A stretch of DNA of 64,000 bases, from assembly GCF_900104795.1 (NCBI RefSeq), contig NZ_FNTG01000004.1, positions 124,001 through 188,000 on the forward strand. The letters run 5' to 3'. Within the stretch, counting starts at the first letter, position 1; each line of letters begins with the position of its first letter. The notes beneath the pieces were generated by a model. It was not told where the DNA came from. It was given only the letters and a program-made list of their open reading frames with translations, and did no database searches. Made by a program: the position numbers and the translations under genes. Shown here piece by piece: positions 29,612-38,435 of this stretch. The DNA comes from Burkholderia sp. WP9 (lineage in GTDB: Bacteria; Pseudomonadota; Gammaproteobacteria; Burkholderiales; Burkholderiaceae).

Positions 29612-30154
29612 ATGCCCAAGATTGACATTGATGCCATTACCCGGTCGCTCGCGCCCGACCATGACGCCCCTTCCGATCGCCGCGAATCGGCTTTGCTGGT
29701 CGATCTGATCGAGCACATCGACGCGGCCATTGCGAGAGGCGTCCCACGCGCCGTCGTCCTGTCACGCCTTCACGAAGGCGGATTCACCATGACGCCCCCG
29801 GCTTTCATCAAGGCCTTGCAGCGGATTCGAAAACGCCTGGGCAGGCCAGCCCCTCGCCGAAGTTCGCGCAACCCCGATCAGCAGATCTCGCAACCAGCCA
29901 CACCGACACCTCACCCCCCGTACGCGTCGCCGGTCACTCACGCGCCTACGCCCAGCGCAGCGTCTGCCATGACGAATAGCGCCAGTCATGGCAAAACCGT
30001 CAGGACACGCGAAGAACTGCAACGCGAAAACCCGACCTTGTCGAGCGTTCAGATCAGCAAACTGGTTGCCCAACAGTACGACGATCCCGTCATCACATCA
30101 GAGGACCTCGAAGAGATGAAACGCAAATACAACCCACCTCAGGTGAAGCGCTAA
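29612..30154 (+). CDS. Hypothetical protein beside mobilisation region
   Basis: A 180-residue protein starting MPKIDIDAITRSLAPDHDAP. Residues 25-75 are helical (LLVDLIEHIDAAIARGVPRA, LSRLHEGGFTMTPPAFIKAL), with a basic end QRIRKRLGRPAPRRSSRN suggesting DNA contact, then a Pro/Thr-rich linker and a C-terminal TLSSVQISKLVAQQYDDPVI segment. It is divergent from the mobilisation operon, a position often taken by TraK- or MobB-like oriT-binding proteins, but no motif identifies it as such. Confidence 0.6.
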   Translation: MPKIDIDAITRSLAPDHDAPSDRRESALLVDLIEHIDAAIARGVPRAVVLSRLHEGGFTMTPPAFIKALQRIRKRLGRPAPRRSSRNPDQQISQPATPTPHPPYASPVTHAPTPSAASAMTNSASHGKTVRTREELQRENPTLSSVQISKLVAQQYDDPVITSEDLEEMKRKYNPPQVKR

Positions 30155-30448
30155 ACCGTATCGCCCCGCCGCGCTGCGTGGGGTCGGGCGCGCAGGCGCG
30201 CGCCAATCCGCCTGGCGGTCGTCAGGCGCAGCAAAGGGCTTTCAGAAAAAGGGGCGGCATTCAGGGTTTTACTGCCGTGCCGTTAATGAGGCTAGCTAGC
30301 TGGCTGGTCGTCCGATCCGTCGGCGTGTGTTTTGCGCAGCCAAGCCGTGACCGGCCTTCGGCTGCCTTTTTGCTCAAACTACACCCGGAACGCAAAAAAC
30401 CGCCTAGGCCTGCACCCGGACGGCTTCATGCACGATGACTACGGTCGC
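30155..30448. other. Intergenic region, no recognisable gene
   Basis: No supported gene. A GCTAGCTAGCTGGCTGG stretch (about 30291-30307) is the only striking string. Confidence 0.35.
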
Positions 30449-30928
30449 TTATACGGCTTCGCCCAGCCCTTCGTCGTCGCCAGGTTCATGCCCGGCCTCA
30501 TCTATCACCTCATCCGGATCAGCGCCCGCGTTGTGCACCTCGTCGCCCGCTTCACCGTCTGCGTCATCATCCGCCGACGCATACGACCGGAATTCCGGCA
30601 CCGCGCGGTTTGCGAGCACTTCCGGTCGCCAACCGGGTCGGCCATCCGCACTTCGGCGGCAGCCGCCGCCGCGTCCTTCTTCATGCACCTCGGCGGCGGC
30701 CTGCGATGATACGTGCTCGCGCAGCTCGTCCGCGATGCGCGATTTCGACACGGGGTCGAAGTAGCTCGCGCGCGTGGGCGTCCAGTAATACGACAGGTTC
30801 ACGTTCAGCACCTCTGCAAGGCTGTTGATGGCGTGTGCGCCGTCGTCTCCGGCGATACCATCGACGGTGGCCGCCACGCAGAACGCAAACAGGTTCGACT
30901 GAATATCGAAACCTGGACAGGCAGTCAC
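30449..30928 (-). pseudogene. ParB-family partition protein, C-terminal fragment
   Basis: The readable part has NLFAFCVAATVDGIAGDDGA, VLNVNLSYYWTPTRASYFDP and VSKSRIADELREHVSSQAAA, then GRPGWRPEVLANRAVPEF and an acidic tail. The W-x-P-T-x-x-x-Y-x-x-x-VSK-x-x-I pattern is typical of the C-terminal part of ParB/RepB-like proteins on integrative elements and plasmids. The ParB nuclease-like N-terminal domain and helix-turn-helix are missing, and upstream codons quickly hit stops. It is a relic distinct from the intact parB at 48947-49924, pointing to fusion of two replicons or elements. Confidence 0.65.
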
Positions 30929-31052
30929 GGCAGCAATGCATCCGCGCGCGCCGGAATCCTTGCGCCTGCAACGTTCTGTTCAGCGACAGTCTGCATCAGA
31001 GTTTCCTCCGGTTAGCGGCCCGAGCCAGATGCTCGACCTCGAGATACAACTG

Positions 31053-31069
31053 TAGGGCACTATACCCTA
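31053..31069. promoter_or_regulatory. Operator-like dyad 1 upstream of ardB
   Basis: TAGGGCACTATACCCTA is a dyad (TAGGG-N7-CCCTA). A second related copy lies 42 bases further on, centre to centre, which is about four helical turns. Confidence 0.5.
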
Positions 31070-31094
31070 TTATGCAGCGAATCTTCTTGACCGT

Positions 31095-31111
31095 TAGGGT
31101 TTATTGCCCTG
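31095..31111. promoter_or_regulatory. Operator-like dyad 2 upstream of ardB
   Basis: TAGGGTTTATTGCCCTG is the second TAGGG-N7-CCCT(A/G) dyad. It lies 58 bases before the ardB start and may overlap its promoter. Confidence 0.5.
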
Positions 31112-31168
31112 TAATGATCTACAGATAACCCAGGCATCGCGCCTCGGGTGTCTAACCGGAGCTATCTG

Positions 31169-31585
31169 ATGACCACTGAAACCCAAAATCGCATTACCTC
31201 TGCCGTTGTCCCCGATGAACTGCGCCTGAACGTACTGCCGCGCTACCTCGGTCGCCACTACCTGACTGGCGAGTCCTACGTCTATGACTGGGCGGCTCGC
31301 CTTGACCGCAGCTATCAGGGTGGCCTGTGGCACTTCTTCACGCTGTCCAACGGCGGCTTCTACATGGCCCCTGCTGACGCCTCGCGCGTGCATGTGCGCT
31401 GGCATCTGAACGGCTACAGCGACATGATGGGCGCGGACGCCTTCGGCATCGTCGTCACGCTGTTCGCCCTGTGCCACCTGGCGGAAAAGACGCTCGACGA
31501 CACCATCATCGGGCGCTATCACCAGTTGCGTGAGTTCGCCACGCAACACGTGGAAGCGGCCAACCTGCTCCGCGCCATCGACTGA
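31169..31585 (+). CDS. ardB: Antirestriction protein, ArdB/KlcA family
   Basis: A 138-residue protein with the ArdB pattern: RLNVLPRYLGRHYLTGESYV, YDWAARLDRSYQGGLWHFFT, LSNGGFYMAPADASRVHVRW, GADAFGIVVTLFALCHLAEK and YHQLREFATQHVEAANLLRA. ArdB proteins inhibit type I restriction enzymes in vivo and help incoming plasmids to establish. The ATG at 31169 is chosen because MTTETQNRITSAVVPDELR matches family starts; an upstream start at 31148 is weaker. It leads a rightward group of small genes (31643, 31948, 32189) and is preceded by two TAGGG dyads. Confidence 0.92.
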   Translation: MTTETQNRITSAVVPDELRLNVLPRYLGRHYLTGESYVYDWAARLDRSYQGGLWHFFTLSNGGFYMAPADASRVHVRWHLNGYSDMMGADAFGIVVTLFALCHLAEKTLDDTIIGRYHQLREFATQHVEAANLLRAID

Positions 31586-31642
31586 CAGCCCGCACCCGGT
31601 CCGGGCTTCGGCTGCGGGCCGGGTCTCACCGGAGACCTGCAC

Positions 31643-31951
31643 ATGGATACCCTGAACATGCGTCCGACGTGGTGGGCTACGTTGCTGCCACTGCTCGCCG
31701 TCTGGCAGTACGGTGACCGCTCCATCGCGCGTGGCGAACTGTTCCGCATGGCGCTGTCGGCTGACGCTGCGGCGTACTCTGCCGAAGCACTCAGGCGCAT
31801 TGCCGACATGCTCGACCGGGACGGACACGTCATCGACATGCACCGCGGGGAGCTTCGCGCCATCGCCCGTTCTGCGTTGTCCGATCTTGAGCGGCTGCCG
31901 CCGCGCGCGCCGGTTGCAATGGCCGTCGAAAGACGGGAGCACGCGGGATGA
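31643..31951 (+). CDS. Hypothetical protein in ardB operon
   Basis: A 102-residue protein beginning MDTLNMRPTWWATLLPLLAV; a central helical region (FRMALSADAAAYSAEALRRI, ADMLDRDGHVIDMHRGELRA) is followed by an Arg/Ala-rich tail. No family is recognised. It is 57 bases after ardB and overlaps the next start by four bases (ATGA), so it is co-translated with it. Confidence 0.65.
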   Translation: MDTLNMRPTWWATLLPLLAVWQYGDRSIARGELFRMALSADAAAYSAEALRRIADMLDRDGHVIDMHRGELRAIARSALSDLERLPPRAPVAMAVERREHAG

Positions 31952-32142
31952 AGATCGTTTCGAAACGCGGCGCCGAACTGGCCAGCGGCGATATCGTCGC
32001 CACGTGGTACGGCAATCACGCCATCCTGGAAATCCTTCTGTATACCGGTCCGTTCGACTTCCTATGCGGTATCGCCCGCTTTGCGGTTGCGGAGATAACG
32101 ATCGAACGCAACGGGCTGTATGAGGTGCTGCAACCCGACTGA
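31948..32142 (+). CDS. Small hypothetical protein in ardB operon
   Basis: A 64-residue protein, MKIVSKRGAELASGDIVATW, NHAILEILLYTGPFDFLCGI, then FAVAEITIERNGLYEVLQPD. The alternating pattern suggests a small beta-barrel (SH3-like) fold. The start overlaps the upstream stop (ATGA), implying translational coupling. Function unknown. Confidence 0.65.
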   Translation: MKIVSKRGAELASGDIVATWYGNHAILEILLYTGPFDFLCGIARFAVAEITIERNGLYEVLQPD

Positions 32143-32188
32143 CATTCCAACGCCTGCGCGAGACCCGCGCGGGCCTGTGAGGCTCAAC

Positions 32189-32416
32189 ATGAAGACTGTC
32201 GTGACCATTGCCGAGATCGAGCAGGCAATCAATTACTGGTGTGCCCGGCAAACGCCGGGCGAGGAGGGCGCTTTATGCGCTAGGGCGCGACCACTCGCCG
32301 ACGTCTACGGGCTGATGATTTTCGAGCGCGCGGCCAGCATCGCGGCGTCACGGCTCACGCCCGGGCAGATGGACGCTTTGGGCGCAGCACTCTATCAGCG
32401 GGAACTGCCGCTTTGA
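32189..32416 (+). CDS. DUF3717 family protein
   Basis: A 75-residue protein: MKTVVTIAEIEQAINYWCAR, then LCARARPLADVYGLMIFERA and LTPGQMDALGAALYQREL. TIAEIExAINYW and LADVYGxMI are typical of DUF3717, a small family frequent in Burkholderia plasmids and chromosomes; function unknown. It is the last gene of the ardB group. Confidence 0.8.
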   Translation: MKTVVTIAEIEQAINYWCARQTPGEEGALCARARPLADVYGLMIFERAASIAASRLTPGQMDALGAALYQRELPL

Positions 32417-32768
32417 CAGCCATCGCTGCGGTACGTGGCGGCCTGCGCGGGCCGCCTGTCGGCACATGCAGAGCCCGCACCCGAATATCGTACGGCGAGC
32501 CCCTGCGCCCCACCCTCCTGCAAGCCGGAACCCGCGATCATCACGGACGCTACGCGCGCGCAGCGCGCCCGGATCCAGGCGCCCGGGGACCCACGCAGGA
32601 TGCGTGGGGAGCGCGCCGGCGCGGCGCAGTAGCGGCGGGACGATCCGGCCTGGGCGCACGCCGACCGCCGGCTGGGGTCGTCAAGCGCCCGCAGGGCGCG
32701 TTTATCCCCCGCGGCGCAAGCCGTGGGGGACGGAGTGCAGATGCAATCACCAACAGGAAATTCAATAG
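32417..32768. other. GC-rich gap with two hairpins
   Basis: No supported gene. GCGCCC-GCA-GGGCGC followed by GTTTAT (32685-32704) is a terminator-like hairpin for the ardB group, and a second stem TCCCCCGCGGC / GCCGTGGGGGA lies at 32705-32730, just ahead of the next gene. Confidence 0.55.
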
Positions 32769-33335
32769 ATGAACGAACGAATTACTATCCGGCCGGAATG
32801 TCTGCGTCCAGCCCACGACTTCTGGGTCCGGCCGGAGGCCGACGAGGTACGCGAGGTGTTGCGTCTGGGACACCTGAGCGGCGCGAAAGCTGCCCAGCTG
32901 CTTGGACTGGGCTCTGCCGGATCGCGAACAATCCGCCGATACACGGGAGGCGACGCGCCTATACCGTACGCGAGCTGGGCCATTCTCTGTGATGTTGCCG
33001 GGCTCGGCCGCATCTGGCGTGAACCGGCTGACACGAATCCGGGCCCTGCGGCCGACTCTGGGGGCGCTGCGGTGTCGAAGCGGCTGGGTTCGCGCATGCA
33101 GGGGTTCGACCAGGCAGAAGAAGTGATTCGCGCGACCTGGGCTGGTGAACGCGACGCGATCGCCGCGAACATTGCGGAATGTCGCGATGCACTGGTGCGC
33201 ATGCGCCAGATCGCGCATGCGTTCGGCGTATCTGGAGCCAGCGGGGATGAGCTCGGGCAACTGCGCATCGCTGATCGGATCGCAGACGCCCACGACAGGT
33301 TGAAGGTGATTCTGGGCTGGGCCGAACTGGACTAG
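32769..33335 (+). CDS. Putative helix-turn-helix regulator
   Basis: A 188-residue protein. Residues 15-75 look like a lambda-repressor-type helix-turn-helix: ADEVREVLRLGHLSGAKAAQ, LLGLGSAGSRTIRRYTGGDA, PIPYASWAILCDVAGLGRIW. The C-terminal half is a long helical region (DQAEEVIRATWAGERDAIAA, DALVRMRQIAHAFG) that may serve in dimerisation. An AGGA site precedes the ATG. Its place after the antirestriction group suggests that it controls these plasmid genes, perhaps through the TAGGG dyads; this is inference. Confidence 0.7.
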   Translation: MNERITIRPECLRPAHDFWVRPEADEVREVLRLGHLSGAKAAQLLGLGSAGSRTIRRYTGGDAPIPYASWAILCDVAGLGRIWREPADTNPGPAADSGGAAVSKRLGSRMQGFDQAEEVIRATWAGERDAIAANIAECRDALVRMRQIAHAFGVSGASGDELGQLRIADRIADAHDRLKVILGWAELD

Positions 33336-33357
33336 CGCCGCGGCGATCCGGTATTTT

Positions 33358-33662
33358 TGTGACTCGTCCCGTTTAGCCGCTGCTCTGACCTCATTGTCAG
33401 AGTAACCGGCCGGCTCGCGGCGCATACGCCGCTTTTCCGCCTGCGCATAGATCGTCGTTGTCTGCAACTACGCGCGGCCCAGCACCTTCTGCGTCACGTC
33501 CGGCGGCACGCCCGCGGCCATTGCCTGCGTCCCGAACGTATGGCGCAGCGCTTGCGGCGTCGTGGCGGCAAGCTGCTGCCTTTCGTCCCCGGTAAGCTCG
33601 GGAGTGGACTGCAACTGCCCGAACGCCAGCTGGTCAAAACCCGGATCCCGTTGCTCGAGTAG
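33358..33662 (-). pseudogene. Tyrosine recombinase C-terminal relic with stop codon
   Basis: The minus strand reads QLAFGQLQSTPELTGDERQQ, LAATTPQALRHTFGTQAMAA and GVPPDVTQKVLGRA, then TAG, then in the same frame LQTTTIYAQAEKRRMRREPA. Active relatives have GHASLQTT(T/S)IY here, so the catalytic His is replaced by Arg and Ser by a stop. The N-terminal two thirds is absent at this place. Confidence 0.75.
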
Positions 33663-33664
33663 CC

Positions 33665-33970
33665 ATGCACGGCGACAGATGCCTCAATGACGACACCTGG
33701 CTGAAGGCGAATACCGAAGTCTTTGGAGAATTCAAATGGCAGGGCCACCGGCTGATCGTCGCGCATCGGCCGGACTTCGCCGCAGAAATGGGTGCCCGGC
33801 GCGATCAGCATATTGCCGAACTTGAGCAGGACGCAGCGCGCTGGGCCGACAAGCTCGATGGACAGGATGGCGGGCCCAAGCACAAGAGCCGCAAGCTCTC
33901 TGACAGCGGTGCCAAGGCGCGTCTTTATAAGGCAGTCTGCGATGCGGAGCTCGCATTGAACATTGGTGAA
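33665..33970 (+). pseudogene. DDE transposase fragment (IS4 superfamily)
   Basis: The fragment includes MHGDRCLNDDTWLKANTEVF, GEFKWQGHRLIVAHRPDFAA and IAELEQDAARWADKLDGQDG, then KSRKLSDSGAKARLYKAVCD. These are central parts of IS1634/IS4-type transposases. Both ends of the gene are missing; its left edge touches the integrase relic and the frame becomes non-homologous after about 33970. Confidence 0.65.
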
Positions 33971-34322
33971 AAATCGTCTGCCCCAAAAATTTGGGGGAAA
34001 CCCAGGTGTCGCGCCCAAGTGCTGTCAAATTGTGGGATGACGAACCGCCGAACATACATTAATAAGTATACCTAACCCAGCCTGCGAACCGCTCCGACAT
34101 TGGAGCGCGCGCCATGCTTTCCCACGTGCTATCGAGTCTTAAACGTGATGTTTCTGCCGCGCGCGGTCAGCCACTGTTCTTCAGGAGCCGCATTTCCAAG
34201 AGAAAATGCGGCTCCCCTCTCACCAAACTACGATCGCGTTTGCGTCTAAAGCTATATCAGCTTGAGATTGCGTTTGACACTGAACGCGAGCGCTGTGCCG
34301 ACCGCCGCGCTTCTCGCAGGGC

Positions 34323-35087
34323 TTAGCCGCGTCCGACAAAAGGCATGTTGCTGGCCATCACCGTCATATTCAGCACGTTGGCGCTCAAGGGCAGGCTCGC
34401 GATGTAACGGACCGCGTCGGCAACATGTTTCACATCGACCATCGGTTCCGGTGCGATCGTTCCATTGGCCTGCCGTACGCCGCGCGTCATGCGCTCGGAC
34501 AGTTCGGTCAGCGCATTGCCAATGTCGATCTGGCTGCAGACGATGTTGAACTCCCGGCCGTCGAGCGCGATACTCTTCGTGAGACCAAGCACTGCGTGCT
34601 TGCTGGCCGTATAGGGAGAAGTAAAGGGACGGGGCGTATGCGCCGAAATCGAACCGTTATTGATGATCCGCCCGCCCTGGGGCGATTGCCTTCTCATCAG
34701 TCCAAATGCAGCGCGTGCGCAGAGGAAGACCCCCGTCACGTTGGTATTGATGAGGTTTGTCCAGGTTTCGACCGGCAACTCGTCCATCGGCACAGCGGGC
34801 GCATTGACCCCTGCATTGTTGAACAGAACGTCGAGTCTGCCGTAGGTGCGCTCGATCGTGTCGAAAAGCGCATCGACGCTCGACGAATCGCGAACGTCGG
34901 TCACGACAGCCTGCGCTTCCTGGCCCGCTGCTTCTGCTGTCTCGACAAGAGCGGCAAGCGGCTCGATACGGCGGCCTGCCAGTACGACGCAAAACCCGTC
35001 CGCAAGCAGTGCGTTCGCGGTGGCCCGGCCAATGCCGCTGCCTGCGCCGGTGACAAGCGCGATTTTCCTGGTGGTTGACACTGTCAT
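34323..35087 (-). CDS. SDR-family NAD(P)-dependent oxidoreductase
   Basis: A 254-residue classical short-chain dehydrogenase: NAD(P) motif TGAGSGIG (residues 13-20), structural NNAG (90-93), catalytic Ser near 146-148 (NGSISAH), Tyr159 and Lys163 (YTASK). The Arg-rich segment after the second strand (LAGRRIEP) suggests NADP. It would oxidise or reduce a small hydroxy/keto substrate. It is the last gene of a leftward group: MFS permease (38435), RraA-like (37019), D-2-hydroxyacid dehydrogenase (36181), and this gene, with gaps of 60, 112 and 104 bases. Confidence 0.93.
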   Translation of the reverse strand: MTVSTTRKIALVTGAGSGIGRATANALLADGFCVVLAGRRIEPLAALVETAEAAGQEAQAVVTDVRDSSSVDALFDTIERTYGRLDVLFNNAGVNAPAVPMDELPVETWTNLINTNVTGVFLCARAAFGLMRRQSPQGGRIINNGSISAHTPRPFTSPYTASKHAVLGLTKSIALDGREFNIVCSQIDIGNALTELSERMTRGVRQANGTIAPEPMVDVKHVADAVRYIASLPLSANVLNMTVMASNMPFVGRG

Positions 35088-35191
35088 TGCTTTATCTCTA
35101 TAAATTGGGTTTGTCGATCACGCGCTGCTAATGGTTTTGGTATCAATGTTGCGCCCACAAGTTGTGATCGTGGACGCAAGCCTGCGCTCAT

Positions 35192-36181
35192 TCAGTCATG
35201 AATCACAGCGGCAGAGCAACCAGCGCTTACGCCGGGCCTGCATGCCCTATTGCCGCGCGGCCCCTCAATGCCGAAATGTCTTGCGAGCGTGTCGACGACG
35301 TTTTCCGCCATGCCACGGCGAGTTTCTTCGGTTCCCGAACCGATATGGGGCGTCAAGACCAGCCGGGAATCCTTTCTCAGCTCTCCGGGAACAATCGGCT
35401 CATGCTCGAACACGTCGAGGGCAGCGCCTGCAATCCTGTTTGCCGCGAGAGCAGCAATCAGCGCGGCCTCGTCCACCACGGGACCGCGCGATACGTTCAC
35501 CAGGAAGCCGCCTGGCCCAAGCGCGTTAATGACGCGGGCGTTCACCAGATGATGCGTCGCCGCCGAAAGCGGGCACGTCAGGATCAGCATCTCGCAATCC
35601 GTCGCCAACTGTTCCAGATTGTCGTAATACGGGAATGCGACGGGTTTGCGCGTCGGACCAAAATAGGCAACCTGTGAACCAAAGGCTTGCAGACGATTGG
35701 CAAGCACTGAGCCGATCGTGCCCAAACCGACAATCCCGATCTTCATTCGCGAGATTGAACGGCCAAGGGGATACTGACCCTGCTCGGGCCAGACTCCAGA
35801 ACGGACATAGGCATCCGCACTGACAAGGCGGCGGGTCACAGCAAGCGCAAGTCCGATCGCCGCGTTCACAACATCTTCTGCCAGAATATGCGAGGTGTTC
35901 TCAATCGTGATCCCCCGCGCCTTTACAGCTTCCATATCGACGTTATCGAGGCCAGCGCTGTAGCTCGAAATGATCTCGAGTGCGGGAACAGCATCGAGGA
36001 ATGTTGCGTCGATCTTCGTTTTGCGTAGCGCAATGCCACGGATAACACTGCCATGCGCTTTTAGAAACGCCGTAGCAGCCTCCGGGCTTTTCGGCAGGTC
36101 AAGGACAGTGAACAATTCGTTGAGTTCAGCATCCGTCCAGTCTGGAAGATCTGCCGCTTTCAGGATAAATGGCTTTACCAT
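35192..36181 (-). CDS. D-isomer-specific 2-hydroxyacid dehydrogenase
   Basis: A 329-residue enzyme. The NAD-binding motif is GIVGLGTIG (149-157), and the catalytic triad is visible as Arg232 (NVSRGPVVD), Glu261 (DVFEHEP) and His279 (TPHIGSG). The N-terminal substrate domain has SSYSAGLDNVD. It reduces 2-keto acids such as glyoxylate or hydroxypyruvate, or oxidises the matching D-hydroxy acid. The C-terminus (about residues 308-329) is unusual (RACRPGVSAGCSAAVIHD). It lies in an operon with an MFS permease, an RraA-like protein and an SDR. Confidence 0.93.
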   Translation of the reverse strand: MVKPFILKAADLPDWTDAELNELFTVLDLPKSPEAATAFLKAHGSVIRGIALRKTKIDATFLDAVPALEIISSYSAGLDNVDMEAVKARGITIENTSHILAEDVVNAAIGLALAVTRRLVSADAYVRSGVWPEQGQYPLGRSISRMKIGIVGLGTIGSVLANRLQAFGSQVAYFGPTRKPVAFPYYDNLEQLATDCEMLILTCPLSAATHHLVNARVINALGPGGFLVNVSRGPVVDEAALIAALAANRIAGAALDVFEHEPIVPGELRKDSRLVLTPHIGSGTEETRRGMAENVVDTLARHFGIEGPRGNRACRPGVSAGCSAAVIHD

Positions 36182-36293
36182 TTCGGGATTAACATATCGG
36201 GTCGTCTATGGATTGTGCCCAGGGATGCGCATTGCAAATCGGGCGGCTCTGTCCAGATCAGTTTCGTTGCATCGGTTGAAGCCAGGAACGGGC

Positions 36294-37019
36294 TCAGCGT
36301 CCAGTCGTCTTCCGCCACGCGTCGTATCGGGCCTGATTTTCTTCCTGGGTGCAGGGGTAAAGGCCGATAATCGCGGCCCCCTCCTTCACCTGCTCCAGAA
36401 CGAAGTCTTCGAATCGTTCCATTTCGATGCACTCCTCCGCGATCGCGTCGGCAAGATGGGCGGGGATCACCATCACCCCGTCGCGATCGCCCACCATGAC
36501 ATCGCCCGGAAAGACGGCGGCATCACCGCATGCAATCGGCACGTTGATGTCGAGCGCCTCGTGCAGGGTCAAGTTAGTCGGCGCGGAGGGCCCCGCGCAA
36601 TAGGCGGGCATATCCAGCGCACCGATGCCGGCGATGTCGCGAAAGCCGCCATCCGACACCACACCTGCCGCGCCCCGCAGCGCCAGCCGCGTGATCAGGA
36701 TAGACCCGGCTGTGGCCGCGCGCGCGTCCTTGCGCGCATCCATGACCAGCACCTGTCCGGCGGGACAGGTCTCGATCGCCACTCGCTGCGGATGATTCGG
36801 GTTGCGAAACACCGTGATCGGGTTGCGATCTTCGCGTGCAGGAATGTAGCGCAAGGTGAAAGCCTGGCCAACCATATTCTCCGTCTTGTGGCTGACAGGC
36901 GCGACGCCTTGGATAAACTGGTTTCGCAGCCCACGCTTGTAAAGCGCGGTCGCGATCGACGCCGTCGAAGCCTTCTTCAGCCTGGCTCGGGTGTCGTCGG
37001 ACAGGGTGTAGTCAGTCAT
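36294..37019 (-). CDS. RraA-like protein (possible hydroxy-oxo-acid aldolase)
   Basis: A 241-residue RraA/HMG-aldolase superfamily protein: STASIATALYKRGLRNQFIQ, GQAFTLRYIPAREDRN, VMDARKDARAATAGSILITR, GAAGVVSDGGFRDIAGI and GDVMVGDRDGVMVIPAHLAD. The SDGGxRD and GDxDGV motifs carry the substrate and metal ligands in the aldolase group (4-hydroxy-4-methyl-2-oxoglutarate aldolase type). In this catabolic context an aldolase or lyase role is more plausible than ribonuclease inhibition. About 30 residues follow the core and end with YDAWRKTTGR. Confidence 0.88.
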   Translation of the reverse strand: MTDYTLSDDTRARLKKASTASIATALYKRGLRNQFIQGVAPVSHKTENMVGQAFTLRYIPAREDRNPITVFRNPNHPQRVAIETCPAGQVLVMDARKDARAATAGSILITRLALRGAAGVVSDGGFRDIAGIGALDMPAYCAGPSAPTNLTLHEALDINVPIACGDAAVFPGDVMVGDRDGVMVIPAHLADAIAEECIEMERFEDFVLEQVKEGAAIIGLYPCTQEENQARYDAWRKTTGR

Positions 37020-37079
37020 GGAAATTCTTACAATATGTCGGGTTCGTTGGAACCATACGTTTCATTCAGGCGCCGGGGA

Positions 37080-38435
37080 TCAGTTCATTTTGACGCGCTC
37101 GATCTTGCCCATGAACAGCAGATAGACAAGTGCGGCGACGAGGCAGTGCGCGGCGACAAAGTAAAGGCCAACCGTATAGCCGCCCGTTGCGTGAACGATG
37201 TAGCCGAAGACGATCGGCGTCACAATGCCGCCGATATTGCCGATGCAGTTGAAGATCGCGCCCGCAAGTCCGACGGCTTCGCGCGGTGCGGTATCGCTGA
37301 TGACGGCCCACGTTCCCGCACCCGCAGCGGCCCCTTTTCCGAAAAATGCCAACGCCATCAAAAACACGATCGCTGTATTGCTTTCGATAAAGGCTGACAG
37401 AACGAGACTGCAGCCGATAGCCATGCCCACGATATAGGGTGTCTTGCGGGCCCACGACACACTCCAGCCGCGACGGATCAGCATGTCCGAAATCGTACCG
37501 CCGGTGATCCCACCAAGGAAGCCCGAGACGGCAGGGATCATGGTGGCAAAGCCCGCCTCCATGATATTCATGCCGCGCGCCTGAACGAGGTAAATCGGAA
37601 ACCAGGTAATGAAGAAGTAGCTCAATGCGATGGCGCAATATTGTCCGATGTAGGCGCACCACAACATCCGGTTTCCAAGGAGCGTACGCAGCACTTTCCC
37701 CGATACCAGCGGGCGGGCCTGCCGCTCCTGCCTGGTATCGATGTCAATCATCGCGCCACCGGCGATGATGTGATCGAGTTCGCTCGCCGATATGCGGGGA
37801 TGCTTGCGCGGTTCATACAGGGTGACAGACAAAACGGCAGCCGACGCTATACCGATCAGACCGAGCGCGAAGAATGGAGCAGGCCAGCCGAACTTCGCGA
37901 CGAGCCAACCCGCGAGAGGAGAGAAAATCGCCACGGCAAAATAGGAAGCCGACGCAAAGAGGGACGTGGCGAGGCCGCGCTCTCCTTTTGGAAACCACAT
38001 GACGGCGATGCGAGCGTTAGCAGGGAAGCTCGGCGCCTCGATCAGGCCGAGCGCAAAACGCAATGCGAAAAGCAGACTAAGCGCGACGGACACTTCCGTC
38101 GTGACCTTGCCAATGAAACCAACGAGAATAGTGGCAACAGACCACAGGATCACCGTGCCGCCATATATCGTCTTGGTGCCGAAACGATCGAGCAAAAGTC
38201 CGCCAGGAATCTGGCCGACTACATAGGCCCAACTAAATGCGGAGAGGACATAGCCTAGCTGAACATGGCTCAGGCCGAATTCCTTAACGAGACTGGGGCC
38301 CGCGATCGACAGGATCGCGCGATCGGCGTAAGCCACCGTCGCCACCAACAGGATCAATGCCAAAGCCGTATAGCGCGTACGGGTCATTCGCCCCGCCGCA
38401 GTCAACGTATATGTTGTCGCCTCATCCTGAAACAT
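37080..38435 (-). CDS. MFS transporter, anion:cation symporter (ACS) type
   Basis: A 451-residue permease with 12 predicted transmembrane helices. It begins MFQDEATTYTLTAAGRMTRT; helix 1 has ALILLVATVAYADRAILSIA, and the D-R loop motif GGLLLDRFGTKTIYGG lies between helices 2 and 3. Its LSHVQLGYVLSAFSWAY and second-half GGTISDMLIRRG segments resemble glucarate, galactonate and other sugar-acid or carboxylate transporters. A strong AAAGGAGGAGA site precedes the ATG at 38435; this decides the start against one at 38588. It is the first gene of the leftward catabolic group and probably imports its substrate. Confidence 0.93.
   Translation of the reverse strand: MFQDEATTYTLTAAGRMTRTRYTALALILLVATVAYADRAILSIAGPSLVKEFGLSHVQLGYVLSAFSWAYVVGQIPGGLLLDRFGTKTIYGGTVILWSVATILVGFIGKVTTEVSVALSLLFALRFALGLIEAPSFPANARIAVMWFPKGERGLATSLFASASYFAVAIFSPLAGWLVAKFGWPAPFFALGLIGIASAAVLSVTLYEPRKHPRISASELDHIIAGGAMIDIDTRQERQARPLVSGKVLRTLLGNRMLWCAYIGQYCAIALSYFFITWFPIYLVQARGMNIMEAGFATMIPAVSGFLGGITGGTISDMLIRRGWSVSWARKTPYIVGMAIGCSLVLSAFIESNTAIVFLMALAFFGKGAAAGAGTWAVISDTAPREAVGLAGAIFNCIGNIGGIVTPIVFGYIVHATGGYTVGLYFVAAHCLVAALVYLLFMGKIERVKMN

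Noticed and set aside
31094..32251. A 385-codon open frame on the minus strand
   Set aside because: It is opposite ardB and its following genes, which carry family signatures.
35970..37397. A 475-codon open frame on the plus strand
   Set aside because: It is antisense to the dehydrogenase and RraA-like genes, with no recognisable domain.
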